Assembly: GCA_031260865.1 (NCBI GenBank)
Contig: JAISKQ010000107.1
Coordinates: 1 to 13,905, forward strand
Length of the DNA: 13,905 nt
From: Prevotella sp.
Lineage (GTDB): Bacteria; Bacteroidota; Bacteroidia; Bacteroidales; Dysgonomonadaceae
Direction: 5' to 3'
This document shows positions 1 through 7,236 of this stretch, piece by piece. Position 1 is the first letter of the stretch, and each line of letters starts with the position of its first letter. The notes beneath the pieces were generated by a model. That model was given only the letters and a program-made list of their open reading frames with translations, did no database searches and was not told where the DNA came from. The position numbers and the translations under genes are program-made.

Positions 1-144
1 AATTTTTAGAGCTATTTTTAGGATAATTTGTTCTTCCGCGAAGCGATAATAGCGGGCTATTTGAGCTGAGTGAAAGGATAAATTAGACAAAAAGAGCCTA
101 AAAATGGACGAAAAAAGAGCTATAATAATATATTTTGGTAAAAT
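1..144 (-). other. Non-coding or fossil stretch with an open frame lacking an ATG
   Basis: No convincing gene lies here. On the - strand the frame is open for 48 codons, from just after a TGA at 147-145 to the window edge, without an ATG; it would include the peptide RYYRFAEEQIILK. The same DNA contains a 9-bp inverted repeat (ATTTTTAGG at 14-22, CCTAAAAAT at 97-105), with AGCT at 10-13 and 118-121 outside it. The motif CGCGAAGCGATAAT at 37-50 recurs with one change between the DUF4954 and L31 genes. It may be the edge of an interspersed intergenic repeat or remnants of a gene lying to the left. I cannot decide from this window. Confidence 0.3.
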
Positions 145-203
145 TCAAAACAGTTTCTAAATTTTCACATCCATGTTTTTCAAAGATTTTCTTATAAAAA
201 GCG

Positions 204-211
204 TATATTTG
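204..211 (+). promoter_or_regulatory. Bacteroidales-type -7 box upstream of the ATPase gene
   Basis: TATATTTG matches the Bacteroidales -7 consensus TAnnTTTG exactly and lies 41 bases before the ATG at 253, leaving a leader of roughly 35 bases. The -33 element is weak: a T-rich stretch near 176-181, not a clean TTTG. It would drive the ATPase and DUF4276-like genes as one transcript. Confidence 0.5.
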
Positions 212-252
212 GGAAGAAAAGGATTAGTGTTTCAGCAATAATATTTAACCGA

Positions 253-1398
253 ATGATAATTAAAGCATTAAAGTATATACGCCACATCGGGGAACCGCGC
301 GAATGGCGCATTATAGGAAAGGATGACGATTATGCCTATTTTGGCAATATCAATTTGCTGATAGGAAAAAACGCGTCAGGAAAGAGCCGCACCTTGAATG
401 TTATTCGCAAAATAGCGAACCTGTTATCGGGGAAGGCTAATTTAAAACAGGCTTTCAGCCCAAGTGAATATTTTGAATTGATATTTACGGAGGCGGAGGA
501 TGAATATAAATATACCTTATCATTCAAAGACAGGGAGGTGACGGATGAAGTATTAACCTTAAACGATAAGGTACTGTTGGACAGGAACAACCGGATACTG
601 ACGCCGTCGGATAATAATATTCCGTTTAATATCCCGAAACATGAATTATTGATCGCGTCGGCCGACGCGTCGGGTAAGCATTATTTCGAAGGGTTTGTAC
701 GATGGGGCGAATCTTTAAAGAACTATCTTTTCAGTAATCAATTAGAGAAAAACCGTTTGGTAAGAGATTACATTCGGATAGACGATAACGATCGCGATAT
801 AGACGATACGGATGTCTTGATTTATACTTTTCACAAAGGGAAACAGGAATTTGGCGATGCCTTCATTTCCGAAATAATATCGGGTATGCAAGACCTCGGA
901 TATTATGTTTCGGGTATCGGTATAGACGAAACCGACGGTCACTACGGCTTGTATGTCGAAGAAGACGGCGAATACACCGTTTCGCAGCGGGAGATGTCGC
1001 AGGGTATGTTCCGGTCGTTATCGCTGTTTGTCCTGTTAGGCTATGCCCGATTGAATAATCTATCCCTTTGTCTGTTGATAGACGATATAGGGGAAGGGCT
1101 GGACTTTGACAGTTCCAAGAAGATGATAAATATTGTTGTCAAAAGAGTGAATAAATCGAACATGCAGTTCTTTATGTCCACCAACGACAGATATATCATG
1201 AATCAGATACCTCTCCGCTATTGGTCGGTTATAGACCGTAAATATAACAAGTCGATATTTTATGATTATACAAATTCTAAAGATACTTTTGAAGATTTTA
1301 AATACACAGGACTGAATAACTTTGATTTCTTGTCCACTGACTTTTATCGTAAAGGTTTTGGTATTATGGATGAAGAAGAAGATGACGATAACGATTGA
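253..1398 (+). CDS. AAA/ABC-type ATPase (AAA_15/AAA_21-like), possible defence-system ATPase
   Basis: A 381-residue ATPase of the SMC/ABC-like branch that includes OLD, RloA-like and PARIS-type ATPases. Visible motifs are Walker A GKNASGKS at 38-45, an ABC-signature-like MSQGMFRS at 248-255, Walker B LCLLIDD at 272-278 followed by IGEGLD (E281 is the likely catalytic glutamate) and a switch-like MSTND at 308-312. The segment between Walker A and the signature is short and shows no long coiled coil or zinc hook, so this is a compact ATPase rather than a Rad50 or SMC protein. The C-terminus is very acidic (DEEEDDDND). There is no signal peptide, so it should be cytoplasmic. Its stop overlaps the start of the next gene, implying translational coupling and a shared complex. 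The ATPase call is firm; a role in phage defence is inferred from the partner only. Confidence 0.85.
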   Translation: MIIKALKYIRHIGEPREWRIIGKDDDYAYFGNINLLIGKNASGKSRTLNVIRKIANLLSGKANLKQAFSPSEYFELIFTEAEDEYKYTLSFKDREVTDEVLTLNDKVLLDRNNRILTPSDNNIPFNIPKHELLIASADASGKHYFEGFVRWGESLKNYLFSNQLEKNRLVRDYIRIDDNDRDIDDTDVLIYTFHKGKQEFGDAFISEIISGMQDLGYYVSGIGIDETDGHYGLYVEEDGEYTVSQREMSQGMFRSLSLFVLLGYARLNNLSLCLLIDDIGEGLDFDSSKKMINIVVKRVNKSNMQFFMSTNDRYIMNQIPLRYWSVIDRKYNKSIFYDYTNSKDTFEDFKYTGLNNFDFLSTDFYRKGFGIMDEEEDDDND

Positions 1399-2102
1399 TG
1401 AAACGGATTGCTTTTTTTGTTGAAGGACAGACTGAGCAGATTTTTATTAATCGCTTGGTAAGGGAAATACTCGGTTCGGCGCGTGTTAATATAATCCAGA
1501 AACAATTTCGCGGGGGAACGAATATACCCAAACAGGAAATTGTCCGTAACTCTTTGTTTTCAAGGAATCCGCTGTACGAAGTTTTAATTTTTGATTGCGG
1601 TTCGGACAACAGGGTAAAATCGGAAATACTGGAAAATATTTCCGGCTTGCGAAGCAAAGGCTATGAAATGATAGTCGGATTACGCGATTTGTATCCCATC
1701 CCCATAGAAGAACTGGATCGGTTAGAGAAAGGTTTGCGGTATTTACCACGTAAACTGAAAGACGATATGTCCCATTTTGATATAGTGATAGCCATACATG
1801 AAATAGAGGCTTGGTTTATAGCAGAGACGAATCATTTCAAGAAAATAGACAAGCGCCTTACAGGGCGGTTTATCCGGGAAAAACTGGGATTCGACCCCTA
1901 TACGATCGATCCGGAATCCAGAGTTCACCCTGCCAAAGATTTGGATAATATATACAGGCTTGTAGGCAAGTCATATACAAAAAAATACAACTCAACGGTG
2001 AAGGTTGTAAACAAACTCGACTTCAACAATATCCGCTATCAATTGTATCACGACGTCCGGTCTTTAAATAAGCTGTTGAAGGTGATAGAAGACTTTAAGT
2101 AA
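1398..2102 (+). CDS. DUF4276-like protein, suspected TOPRIM-fold effector paired with the ATPase
   Basis: A 234-residue protein from the ATG at 1398, which shares one base with the ATPase stop (TGATG). A TTG three bases upstream is also in frame but less likely. The N-terminus IAFFVEGQTE (E9, E13) resembles the first acidic motif of DUF4276 and related TOPRIM-like proteins. Further conserved-looking acids are in IFDCGSDN (64-71), LRDLYP (95-100, D97) and HEIEAWFIAE (134-143). Such a spread of one glutamate after strand 1, later aspartates and a second glutamate pair would fit metal binding in a nuclease, but the active site is inferred, not shown. There is no signal peptide or membrane segment. 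With the overlapping ATPase gene it forms a two-gene module like known ATPase plus TOPRIM anti-phage systems. An uncharacterised regulatory partner of the ATPase remains possible. Confidence 0.7.
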   Translation: MKRIAFFVEGQTEQIFINRLVREILGSARVNIIQKQFRGGTNIPKQEIVRNSLFSRNPLYEVLIFDCGSDNRVKSEILENISGLRSKGYEMIVGLRDLYPIPIEELDRLEKGLRYLPRKLKDDMSHFDIVIAIHEIEAWFIAETNHFKKIDKRLTGRFIREKLGFDPYTIDPESRVHPAKDLDNIYRLVGKSYTKKYNSTVKVVNKLDFNNIRYQLYHDVRSLNKLLKVIEDFK

Positions 2103-2132
2103 TTTAAAGTACTCGCTCCTCATTACTTCCTA

Positions 2133-2174
2133 CTTATTACTCATTACTTATTACTTTCTACTTATTACTTTCTA
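2133..2174. repeat. Tandem 14-mer in a pyrimidine-rich spacer
   Basis: CTTATTACTTTCTA occurs twice head to tail (2147-2160 and 2161-2174), preceded by a diverged copy CTTATTACTCATTA at 2133-2146. It lies in the 203-base gap between the DUF4276-like gene and the lipoprotein gene, which is otherwise T- and C-rich on this strand. No terminator hairpin is visible in the gap. Confidence 0.7.
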
Positions 2175-2246
2175 TTCTTTACTCTTTTTAATTTTCATTT
2201 TTTTCATTTAATATCTTAAATTGCTAATATATTGCGTGAGAATAAT

Positions 2247-2254
2247 TATATTTG
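2247..2254 (+). promoter_or_regulatory. Bacteroidales-type -7 box of the lipoprotein gene
   Basis: TATATTTG is an exact TAnnTTTG match, 51 bases before the ATG at 2306. An ATTG at 2220-2223 could act as an imperfect -33 element, with a 23-base spacer. It implies that the lipoprotein is transcribed separately from the ATPase operon. Confidence 0.55.
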
Positions 2255-2305
2255 CAGAGTTTTTTTGCACTCACTTCACAACTATATTAGAAACTAAATA
2301 AATAT

Positions 2306-4633
2306 ATGAAAAAATACATCACTACCCATATTTCTCGGTTAGCGCTTGTGCTTATTCCTTCAGTGTCTATCTCTATATTAATAATGTTCTCTTGCAAGTC
2401 TTCCAGTTCGGTGCGTGAAATACGAGCATCCAGAGGGGAAGATGTAACCGCGCCCAGTTTTTCTTTTTCCGGATCCAAACCGAAAGAAGCATTGGTAAAG
2501 CCGTTGTTTATGCAACAGTTGAAAAGAGCGAATATTGAGTTGCCTTTTCAGGAAGGAGCTAAAAATGGCAGAACTGTTTCAGAGGAAGTTTCATATATCC
2601 ACGCGGAACAGATTACCGAATCGACAGATAATAAAAACGTGAAACCTACTAACCTGAATGAAGTTCAGCATCTATCCGAAGTGGTAGTAACAGCTAAATC
2701 ACGTTTTACACCGGAACGCAACGGACGCGTGAATGTGGACTTTATCATCAAAGTACCAAAAGAACTTCTTTCCGAAAATTACAGGATGACATTTTATCCA
2801 AAATTGTTTCATAATGACTCTATTATCGCATTAAAGGAAGTTATTGTGAAAGGAAGTTCATTCTTAGCAAAACAAAAACAGGATTACGCTGATTATGACG
2901 CTTATATGAAGTCTATTGTCGGCGAAGACAAATATGATGAGGTATTCTTCGATAAAGAAGGAACGGAAAAAGACATCCGCAATCGCCAGAACCTGTATTA
3001 TGAAGAGTATTACAGAGAGTGGAGCAAACAAATGGAGTATGAAAAGTGGAAAACTGAAAAAAGTAAATTTGACGCTGTCGAACTTGCCAAGTTGAAAGGA
3101 TACCGTCAACGCTTTTATAATGAATATGTTCGTAAAGCCCGCGAACAGGTTATCAGGGATATGACCAACGGAAAAGATACAGTCGGTCTCTTTGACCAAT
3201 ATATGAAGAAATTCAACAAGAATGTGAAAGCGCTGGTATTGGATGATAAAGACTTTGAAATAAGCTATATGAAAATGCCGGCTAAATTCCGTGAAGCATA
3301 CGAACAAGGTCGCTCTTTGGAAGACATCATGAATAATGTGCTGACCGAGAGTGACTCTATCGAGATGGCTCAAAACAGATATCTGTTTGAGGCTATCGCT
3401 GAGAACGAAATGAAAAAAGAGCGGAAAGATGAAGTTGCTAAGGAAATGATACCGTTCCCATACGAACAAGGTATGCGCCTTGACACGATTATCGACACAG
3501 GCCGCGACTTTGTTTATTATTACAAACAAGAACATCCGGTGACAGTGGGACTAAAGAAACTGCGCCTTACGATAGAAGGAAGGGTCGACGCCATTGACCG
3601 TAGCCGCTACATTATGCCGCCGGCAGACACGATTTCTTATTTTATTTCCTCTCTGTCTCAATTGGTGGACACATCATTGGTGTATAAGAGAACTAAATTG
3701 TATCGGGAGGCATATAACCGTATGACTTCTTACCTTAAATTCCAGCCAAACAAGACGAATTTCGACATCAATTATGCTGATAATAGAGCCGAACTAAACA
3801 AAATGCTCACAACATACCGCGCGTTTACGGAAGACGGCAAATTTGTGGTTGACAGTATAATAATGACCGTGAGCACCGCGTTGGACGGTCCTTATGACAA
3901 CAACCACAAACTCTCGGAGAAACGCTCTATCGCCATAAAAGAATATTTTGTGAAATCGCTTTCGGGCGAAGTCCGAAACGGTCTGAATATAATTAAGATT
4001 GAACATACGGGTGAAGATTGGAACACTCTGGCCGCTCAAATTATGCAACGAAACGATATTTTGAGCAAATCTCAGATATTAGCCGCGTTAGAAGGCGCTA
4101 TCGATCCGGATGAGACGGAAACACTGTTAAAGAAAAACTTCCCTGATGACTTTAAGATTATTCGAGATTCAATATATCCTCTTTTGAACAAAACGGTTTT
4201 TGAATTTAATATGCACCGTCCGAATATGGATACCCAGACGGCTATTGATGTGCAAGAACGTCCTAACTATGATAAAGGATTAAAATTGTTGCAAGACAGG
4301 GAATACTGGAAAGCCCTTGATATATTATCCGATTATCCGGACTACAATACGGCATTGTGCTTAATATGTATGGGTTACAACGCAAAAGCGAAAGAAGTGT
4401 TGGATAATCTTCCCGAAACAGGCAACAATGAATACTTGCGCGCGATATTATCTATCCGTTCCAATAAGGACAGAGACGCTATTGATCACTTGATGCGCGC
4501 TTGTGAACTGGATCCGTCTAAGATATATCGTTCACCGTTAGACCCTGAGATTGCCGCCTTGATTCGCAAATACGACTTACAACGACGTATCGAAGGCTTG
4601 TCCACTTCTATTCAGGATATAATTCCTGATTAA
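2306..4633 (+). CDS. Large lipoprotein with OmpA-like and TPR-like C-terminal regions
   Basis: A 775-residue envelope protein. The N-terminus has basic residues, a hydrophobic core (about 11-28) and Cys30 in MFSC, a relaxed lipobox typical of Bacteroidota lipoproteins. Residues after Cys30 (KSSSS) lack the acidic surface-export signal, so it may face the periplasm. A beta-rich region follows (about 121-185), containing EVVVTA at 125-130, then a charged Lys/Glu/Tyr-rich helical stretch (about 190-380). A diverged OmpA-like domain is suggested by NFDINYADN at 485-493 and KLSEKRSIAIKEYF at 535-548. IEHTGEDW (565-572) resembles a segment seen in DUF3868-type Bacteroidales envelope proteins. Residues 653-740 look like TPR helices. 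It has its own promoter and terminator. A role in peptidoglycan anchoring or envelope assembly is inference. Confidence 0.7.
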   Translation: MKKYITTHISRLALVLIPSVSISILIMFSCKSSSSVREIRASRGEDVTAPSFSFSGSKPKEALVKPLFMQQLKRANIELPFQEGAKNGRTVSEEVSYIHAEQITESTDNKNVKPTNLNEVQHLSEVVVTAKSRFTPERNGRVNVDFIIKVPKELLSENYRMTFYPKLFHNDSIIALKEVIVKGSSFLAKQKQDYADYDAYMKSIVGEDKYDEVFFDKEGTEKDIRNRQNLYYEEYYREWSKQMEYEKWKTEKSKFDAVELAKLKGYRQRFYNEYVRKAREQVIRDMTNGKDTVGLFDQYMKKFNKNVKALVLDDKDFEISYMKMPAKFREAYEQGRSLEDIMNNVLTESDSIEMAQNRYLFEAIAENEMKKERKDEVAKEMIPFPYEQGMRLDTIIDTGRDFVYYYKQEHPVTVGLKKLRLTIEGRVDAIDRSRYIMPPADTISYFISSLSQLVDTSLVYKRTKLYREAYNRMTSYLKFQPNKTNFDINYADNRAELNKMLTTYRAFTEDGKFVVDSIIMTVSTALDGPYDNNHKLSEKRSIAIKEYFVKSLSGEVRNGLNIIKIEHTGEDWNTLAAQIMQRNDILSKSQILAALEGAIDPDETETLLKKNFPDDFKIIRDSIYPLLNKTVFEFNMHRPNMDTQTAIDVQERPNYDKGLKLLQDREYWKALDILSDYPDYNTALCLICMGYNAKAKEVLDNLPETGNNEYLRAILSIRSNKDRDAIDHLMRACELDPSKIYRSPLDPEIAALIRKYDLQRRIEGLSTSIQDIIPD

Positions 4634-4669
4634 AAAGCAAAGCGATCGAATAGATAAAGAATAATTCTT

Positions 4670-4710
4670 AGTCCCGTTTATTATAAAAAATAGCCGGGAC
4701 TATTTTTTAT
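4670..4710 (+). terminator. Rho-independent terminator after the lipoprotein gene
   Basis: AGTCCCG (4670-4676) pairs with CGGGACT (4695-4701), followed by ATTTTTTAT. A second perfect 11-bp inverted repeat, ATAAAAAATAG (4683-4693) and CTATTTTTTAT (4700-4710), overlaps it, so the two stems largely exclude each other. The site lies 37 bases after the stop codon and ahead of the DUF4954 gene. Confidence 0.75.
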
Positions 4711-4781
4711 CAATCTAAAAGTCCTATATCATTACTATTTTATGTAAATTGCATTCACTAACAAAGAAACAAGAACTTTAT

Positions 4782-6767
4782 ATGAATTATAGAAAACTGA
4801 CTGCCCCGGAAATAGAGATACTGAAAAACCAAGGCTGTGATGCCGATGATTGGGGCAATATTACCGTTCACACAAACTTTAACCCTGATTATATCAAATA
4901 TGTAAATTTTTCGGGGAATATCAAATTAGGCGTTTTTGAAGAAGATTTCACCCTACCCGGCGAATTGAAAAAGCATGCCGGAATACATCATGCCTGTCTT
5001 CATAATTGCGAACTGGGCGATAATGTACTGATAGAAAACGTACAGAACTATATCGCGAATTATCGCGTTGGTAATAATGTCCGTATCCAGAATATACACC
5101 ATTTATATGTGGAGGGAGAATCGTCGTTCGGCAATGGGGTGGAAGTCTCGGTACTAAACGAGACCGGAGGGCGTGAAGTCATGATATATGATAAACTAAG
5201 CGCTCATTTCGCGTATATACTCTCTTTTTACAGGCATCGCCCGATTCTTGTAAAGAAACTTCAGGATATGGTGAAATGTTATACCAAGGAACATACATCG
5301 ACTATCGGGCACATCGGTAATCATGTGTCTATCGTAAACGCGGGAGCTATAAAGAACGTTTATATAGGAGATTACGCTGAAATAGAAGGCGCTCGCCATC
5401 TCGAAAACGGCAGTATAAACAGCAACGAATACGACCCTGTTCATATCGGATACAGCGTGATAGCGAAGGATTTTATCATTAGCTCGGGTTCTCAGGTTGA
5501 AGACGGAACTATGCTTACGCGTTGTTTTGTCGGGCAATCCTGCCGATTGGGACATACTTATTCGGCAAGCGATTCTCTGTTCTTTAGTAATTGCCAGGGC
5601 GAAAACGGCGAAGCCTGCGCGCTTTTCGCGGGACCATATACCGTAACGCATCATAAATCGACCCTTCTGATCGCGGGAATGTTCTCTTTTATGAACGCGG
5701 GGTCAGGTTCTAATCAAAGCAATCACATGTATAAGCTGGGACCTATTCATCAAGGGATTGTGGAAAGAGGTGGAAAGACGACCAGTAATTCGTATATTTT
5801 GTGGCCTGCACGTATAGGCGCTTTTTCACTGATTATGGGTCGCCACTACCAAAATTCGGATACTTCCGACATGCCTTTTTCGTATTTGATAGAAGACAAG
5901 AACGAATCCGTGCTTGTTCCGGGTATCAACCTGCGAAGCGTAGGGACAATCAGGGACGCCCAAAAATTTCCCAAACGTGATAAACGGAAAGACCCGGAAA
6001 AACTGGATCAGATAAATTTCAACCTGCTGAGTCCTTATACTATACAGAAAATGTTTAAGGCTATTGATATACTGAACGGACTGAAAAGCACTTGTGGCGA
6101 AACATCAGGGTCATACACCTATCAGAGTTGCCGCATTAAGAGTTCCTCCTTAAAGAGAGGCTTGAAATTATATAATATGGCGATTATCAAATTTTTGGGA
6201 AACTCTATCATCTCACGTTTAAATGATTGTCCATGCGCAAGTAATGAAGAAATCAGGGCTTGTCTGAAACCGGATACCGATGTCGGGCTAAATGAATGGA
6301 GCGATATAGGAGGAATGTTGGCGCCACGTTCCGAGATAGACCGTTTGATAGATGATATAGAAGCCGAACGAATAATCCGAGTGGATGAAATGAACGCTGT
6401 CTTTGAACAGTTGCACAAGAATTACTACTCGTTGGAATGGACATGGGCGTGGGATAAGATACAGCGATACTATAACCTGTCATTGGAGACTATCACGTCC
6501 ATGGACATTATCTATATCGTTGAATGTTGGCGTGACGCCGTCGTAGAGCTTGATAAGATGATTTATGAAGACGCCAAGAAAGAATTTTCATTATCGTCCC
6601 ACACCGGCTTTGGCGTGGATGGAGACCGCCATCAGCAAAAAACGGATTTCGAGCAAGTGCGCGGCGTCTTTGAAGAGAATGCTTTTGTGGAAGCAGTTTT
6701 GAGGCATATAGACGTCAAAACCAAACTGGGAGGCGAATTGATTTCCCTGTTAAAATTAATAAACTAA
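4782..6767 (+). CDS. DUF4954 family protein with a large left-handed beta-helix
   Basis: A 661-residue cytoplasmic protein from the ATG at 4782; an in-frame TTG at 4749 is rejected because family members begin MNYRKLT-like. It is recognised as DUF4954, a Bacteroidota family of unknown function. Residues about 40-375 contain hexapeptide-type repeats (for example VGNNVRIQNI, IGNHVSIVNA, IGDYAEIEGA) like those of acyltransferases and sugar nucleotidyltransferases. The most conserved-looking block contains FAGPYTVTHHK (282-292) and NAGSGSNQSNH (305-315), rich in His, Asn and Ser, which could form a ligand or metal site. The last ~250 residues are predominantly helical. There is no signal peptide. 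It sits behind the lipoprotein terminator, and no clean promoter box is visible in the 71 bases before the start. An enzymatic role in sugar or lipid modification is only a guess. Confidence 0.85.
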   Translation: MNYRKLTAPEIEILKNQGCDADDWGNITVHTNFNPDYIKYVNFSGNIKLGVFEEDFTLPGELKKHAGIHHACLHNCELGDNVLIENVQNYIANYRVGNNVRIQNIHHLYVEGESSFGNGVEVSVLNETGGREVMIYDKLSAHFAYILSFYRHRPILVKKLQDMVKCYTKEHTSTIGHIGNHVSIVNAGAIKNVYIGDYAEIEGARHLENGSINSNEYDPVHIGYSVIAKDFIISSGSQVEDGTMLTRCFVGQSCRLGHTYSASDSLFFSNCQGENGEACALFAGPYTVTHHKSTLLIAGMFSFMNAGSGSNQSNHMYKLGPIHQGIVERGGKTTSNSYILWPARIGAFSLIMGRHYQNSDTSDMPFSYLIEDKNESVLVPGINLRSVGTIRDAQKFPKRDKRKDPEKLDQINFNLLSPYTIQKMFKAIDILNGLKSTCGETSGSYTYQSCRIKSSSLKRGLKLYNMAIIKFLGNSIISRLNDCPCASNEEIRACLKPDTDVGLNEWSDIGGMLAPRSEIDRLIDDIEAERIIRVDEMNAVFEQLHKNYYSLEWTWAWDKIQRYYNLSLETITSMDIIYIVECWRDAVVELDKMIYEDAKKEFSLSSHTGFGVDGDRHQQKTDFEQVRGVFEENAFVEAVLRHIDVKTKLGGELISLLKLIN

Positions 6768-6780
6768 TAAACTAATAAAT
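6757..6780 (+). repeat. Tandem octamer spanning the DUF4954 stop codon
   Basis: TAATAAAC is repeated three times (the last copy ends in T), and the TAA stop at 6765-6767 is formed by the second copy. Slippage here would not change the protein much because further TAA codons follow. Confidence 0.6.
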
Positions 6781-6845
6781 CAGCAAATTAGCGAATAGGA
6801 CAATTGACGCGAAGCGACAATATTATTTGCTAATTTGCTGATTTA
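6776..6845. terminator. Long hairpin between convergent genes, possibly a bidirectional terminator
   Basis: AAATCAGCAAATTAGC (6777-6792) is perfectly complementary to GCTAATTTGCTGATTT (6829-6844). With G-T pairs the stem runs about 23 bp (6776-6798 with 6823-6845). The apex holds a second hairpin: ATTG-A-CGC-GAA-GCG-A-CAAT at 6803-6821. It lies between the converging DUF4954 and L31 genes, which suits transcription termination in both directions, but neither side has a strong T-tract. Confidence 0.5.
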
Positions 6846-6867
6846 CAATATTTGCTATTCAGCAAAC

Positions 6868-7128
6868 TTATTTTTTAGGTTGGGTACGCTTAGCGTAACG
6901 GCTCATGAATTTGTCAACACGTCCTGCTGTATCCACAAGTTTTTGTTTACCTGTATAGAACGGATGAGAAGAACTCGTGATTTCAAGCTTCACTAACGGA
7001 TAGGTAACGCCGTCTATATCAATGGTTTCTCTTGCGTTGATAGTTGAACGTGAGATAAACACCTCTTCGTTTGACATATCCTTGAAAGCGACCGGACGAT
7101 AGTTTCCCGGATGGATATCTTTTTTCAT
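6868..7128 (-). CDS. rpmE2: 50S ribosomal protein L31 type B (zinc-independent)
   Basis: An 86-residue ribosomal protein of the large subunit. The N-terminus [15 protein letters not shown] and the block [20 protein letters not shown] are diagnostic of L31 type B. There are no cysteines, so this is the zinc-free form, which in many bacteria replaces the CxxC-containing type A protein when zinc is scarce. In Bacteroidales a type B copy is commonly the main L31; whether another copy exists cannot be seen here. The frame is open up to 7170, but the -7 box at 7175-7168 overlaps that region, so translation must start at the ATG at 7128, giving a leader of about 33 bases. It is a single gene, convergent with DUF4954. 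Confidence 0.96.
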   Translation of the reverse strand: MKKDIHPGNYRPVAFKDMSNEEVFISRSTINARETIDIDGVTYPLVKLEITSSSHPFYTGKQKLVDTAGRVDKFMSRYAKRTQPKK

Positions 7129-7167
7129 TTTATAAGTGATTAAAATTATTTCTTCTTTTTCAGCCGA

Positions 7168-7199
7168 CAAAGATAGTTTTTTTATCTTATTAAAACAAA
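7168..7199 (-). promoter_or_regulatory. Promoter of the L31 gene (-33 TTTG, -7 TATCTTTG)
   Basis: Read on the - strand, TTTG (7199-7196), a 20-base spacer and TATCTTTG (7175-7168) match the Bacteroidales vegetative promoter in both boxes and spacing. This is the cleanest promoter in the window, as expected for a ribosomal protein. It fixes the start codon at 7128. Confidence 0.85.
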
Positions 7200-7236
7200 A
7201 TATTTACCTCGAATTTTCTTTTTGAGAAAGATAACT

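Noticed and set aside
1..252. Search for a tRNA or CRISPR repeat in the left non-coding region
   Set aside because: No cloverleaf, no regularly spaced repeats, and no T-loop consensus were seen.
253..2102. The ATPase pair as a Gabija, Septu or Rad50/Mre11 system
   Set aside because: The ATPase has no fused TOPRIM domain, there is no HNH motif in the partner, and there is no long coiled coil or zinc hook.
2864..3535. A 223-codon open frame on the - strand inside the lipoprotein gene
   Set aside because: Its translation is rich in Phe, Ile and Val with no recognisable motif, as expected for the antisense of a Lys/Glu-rich gene; the + strand has the signal peptide, promoter and terminator.
5196..5654. 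A 152-codon open frame opposite the DUF4954 gene
   Set aside because: It lies wholly within the most conserved part of a recognised protein on the other strand and shows no domain.
7212..7234. Hairpin TTTCT/AGAAA just after the S9 peptidase stop
   Set aside because: Only five A-T-rich pairs; not distinguishable from background in AT-rich DNA.
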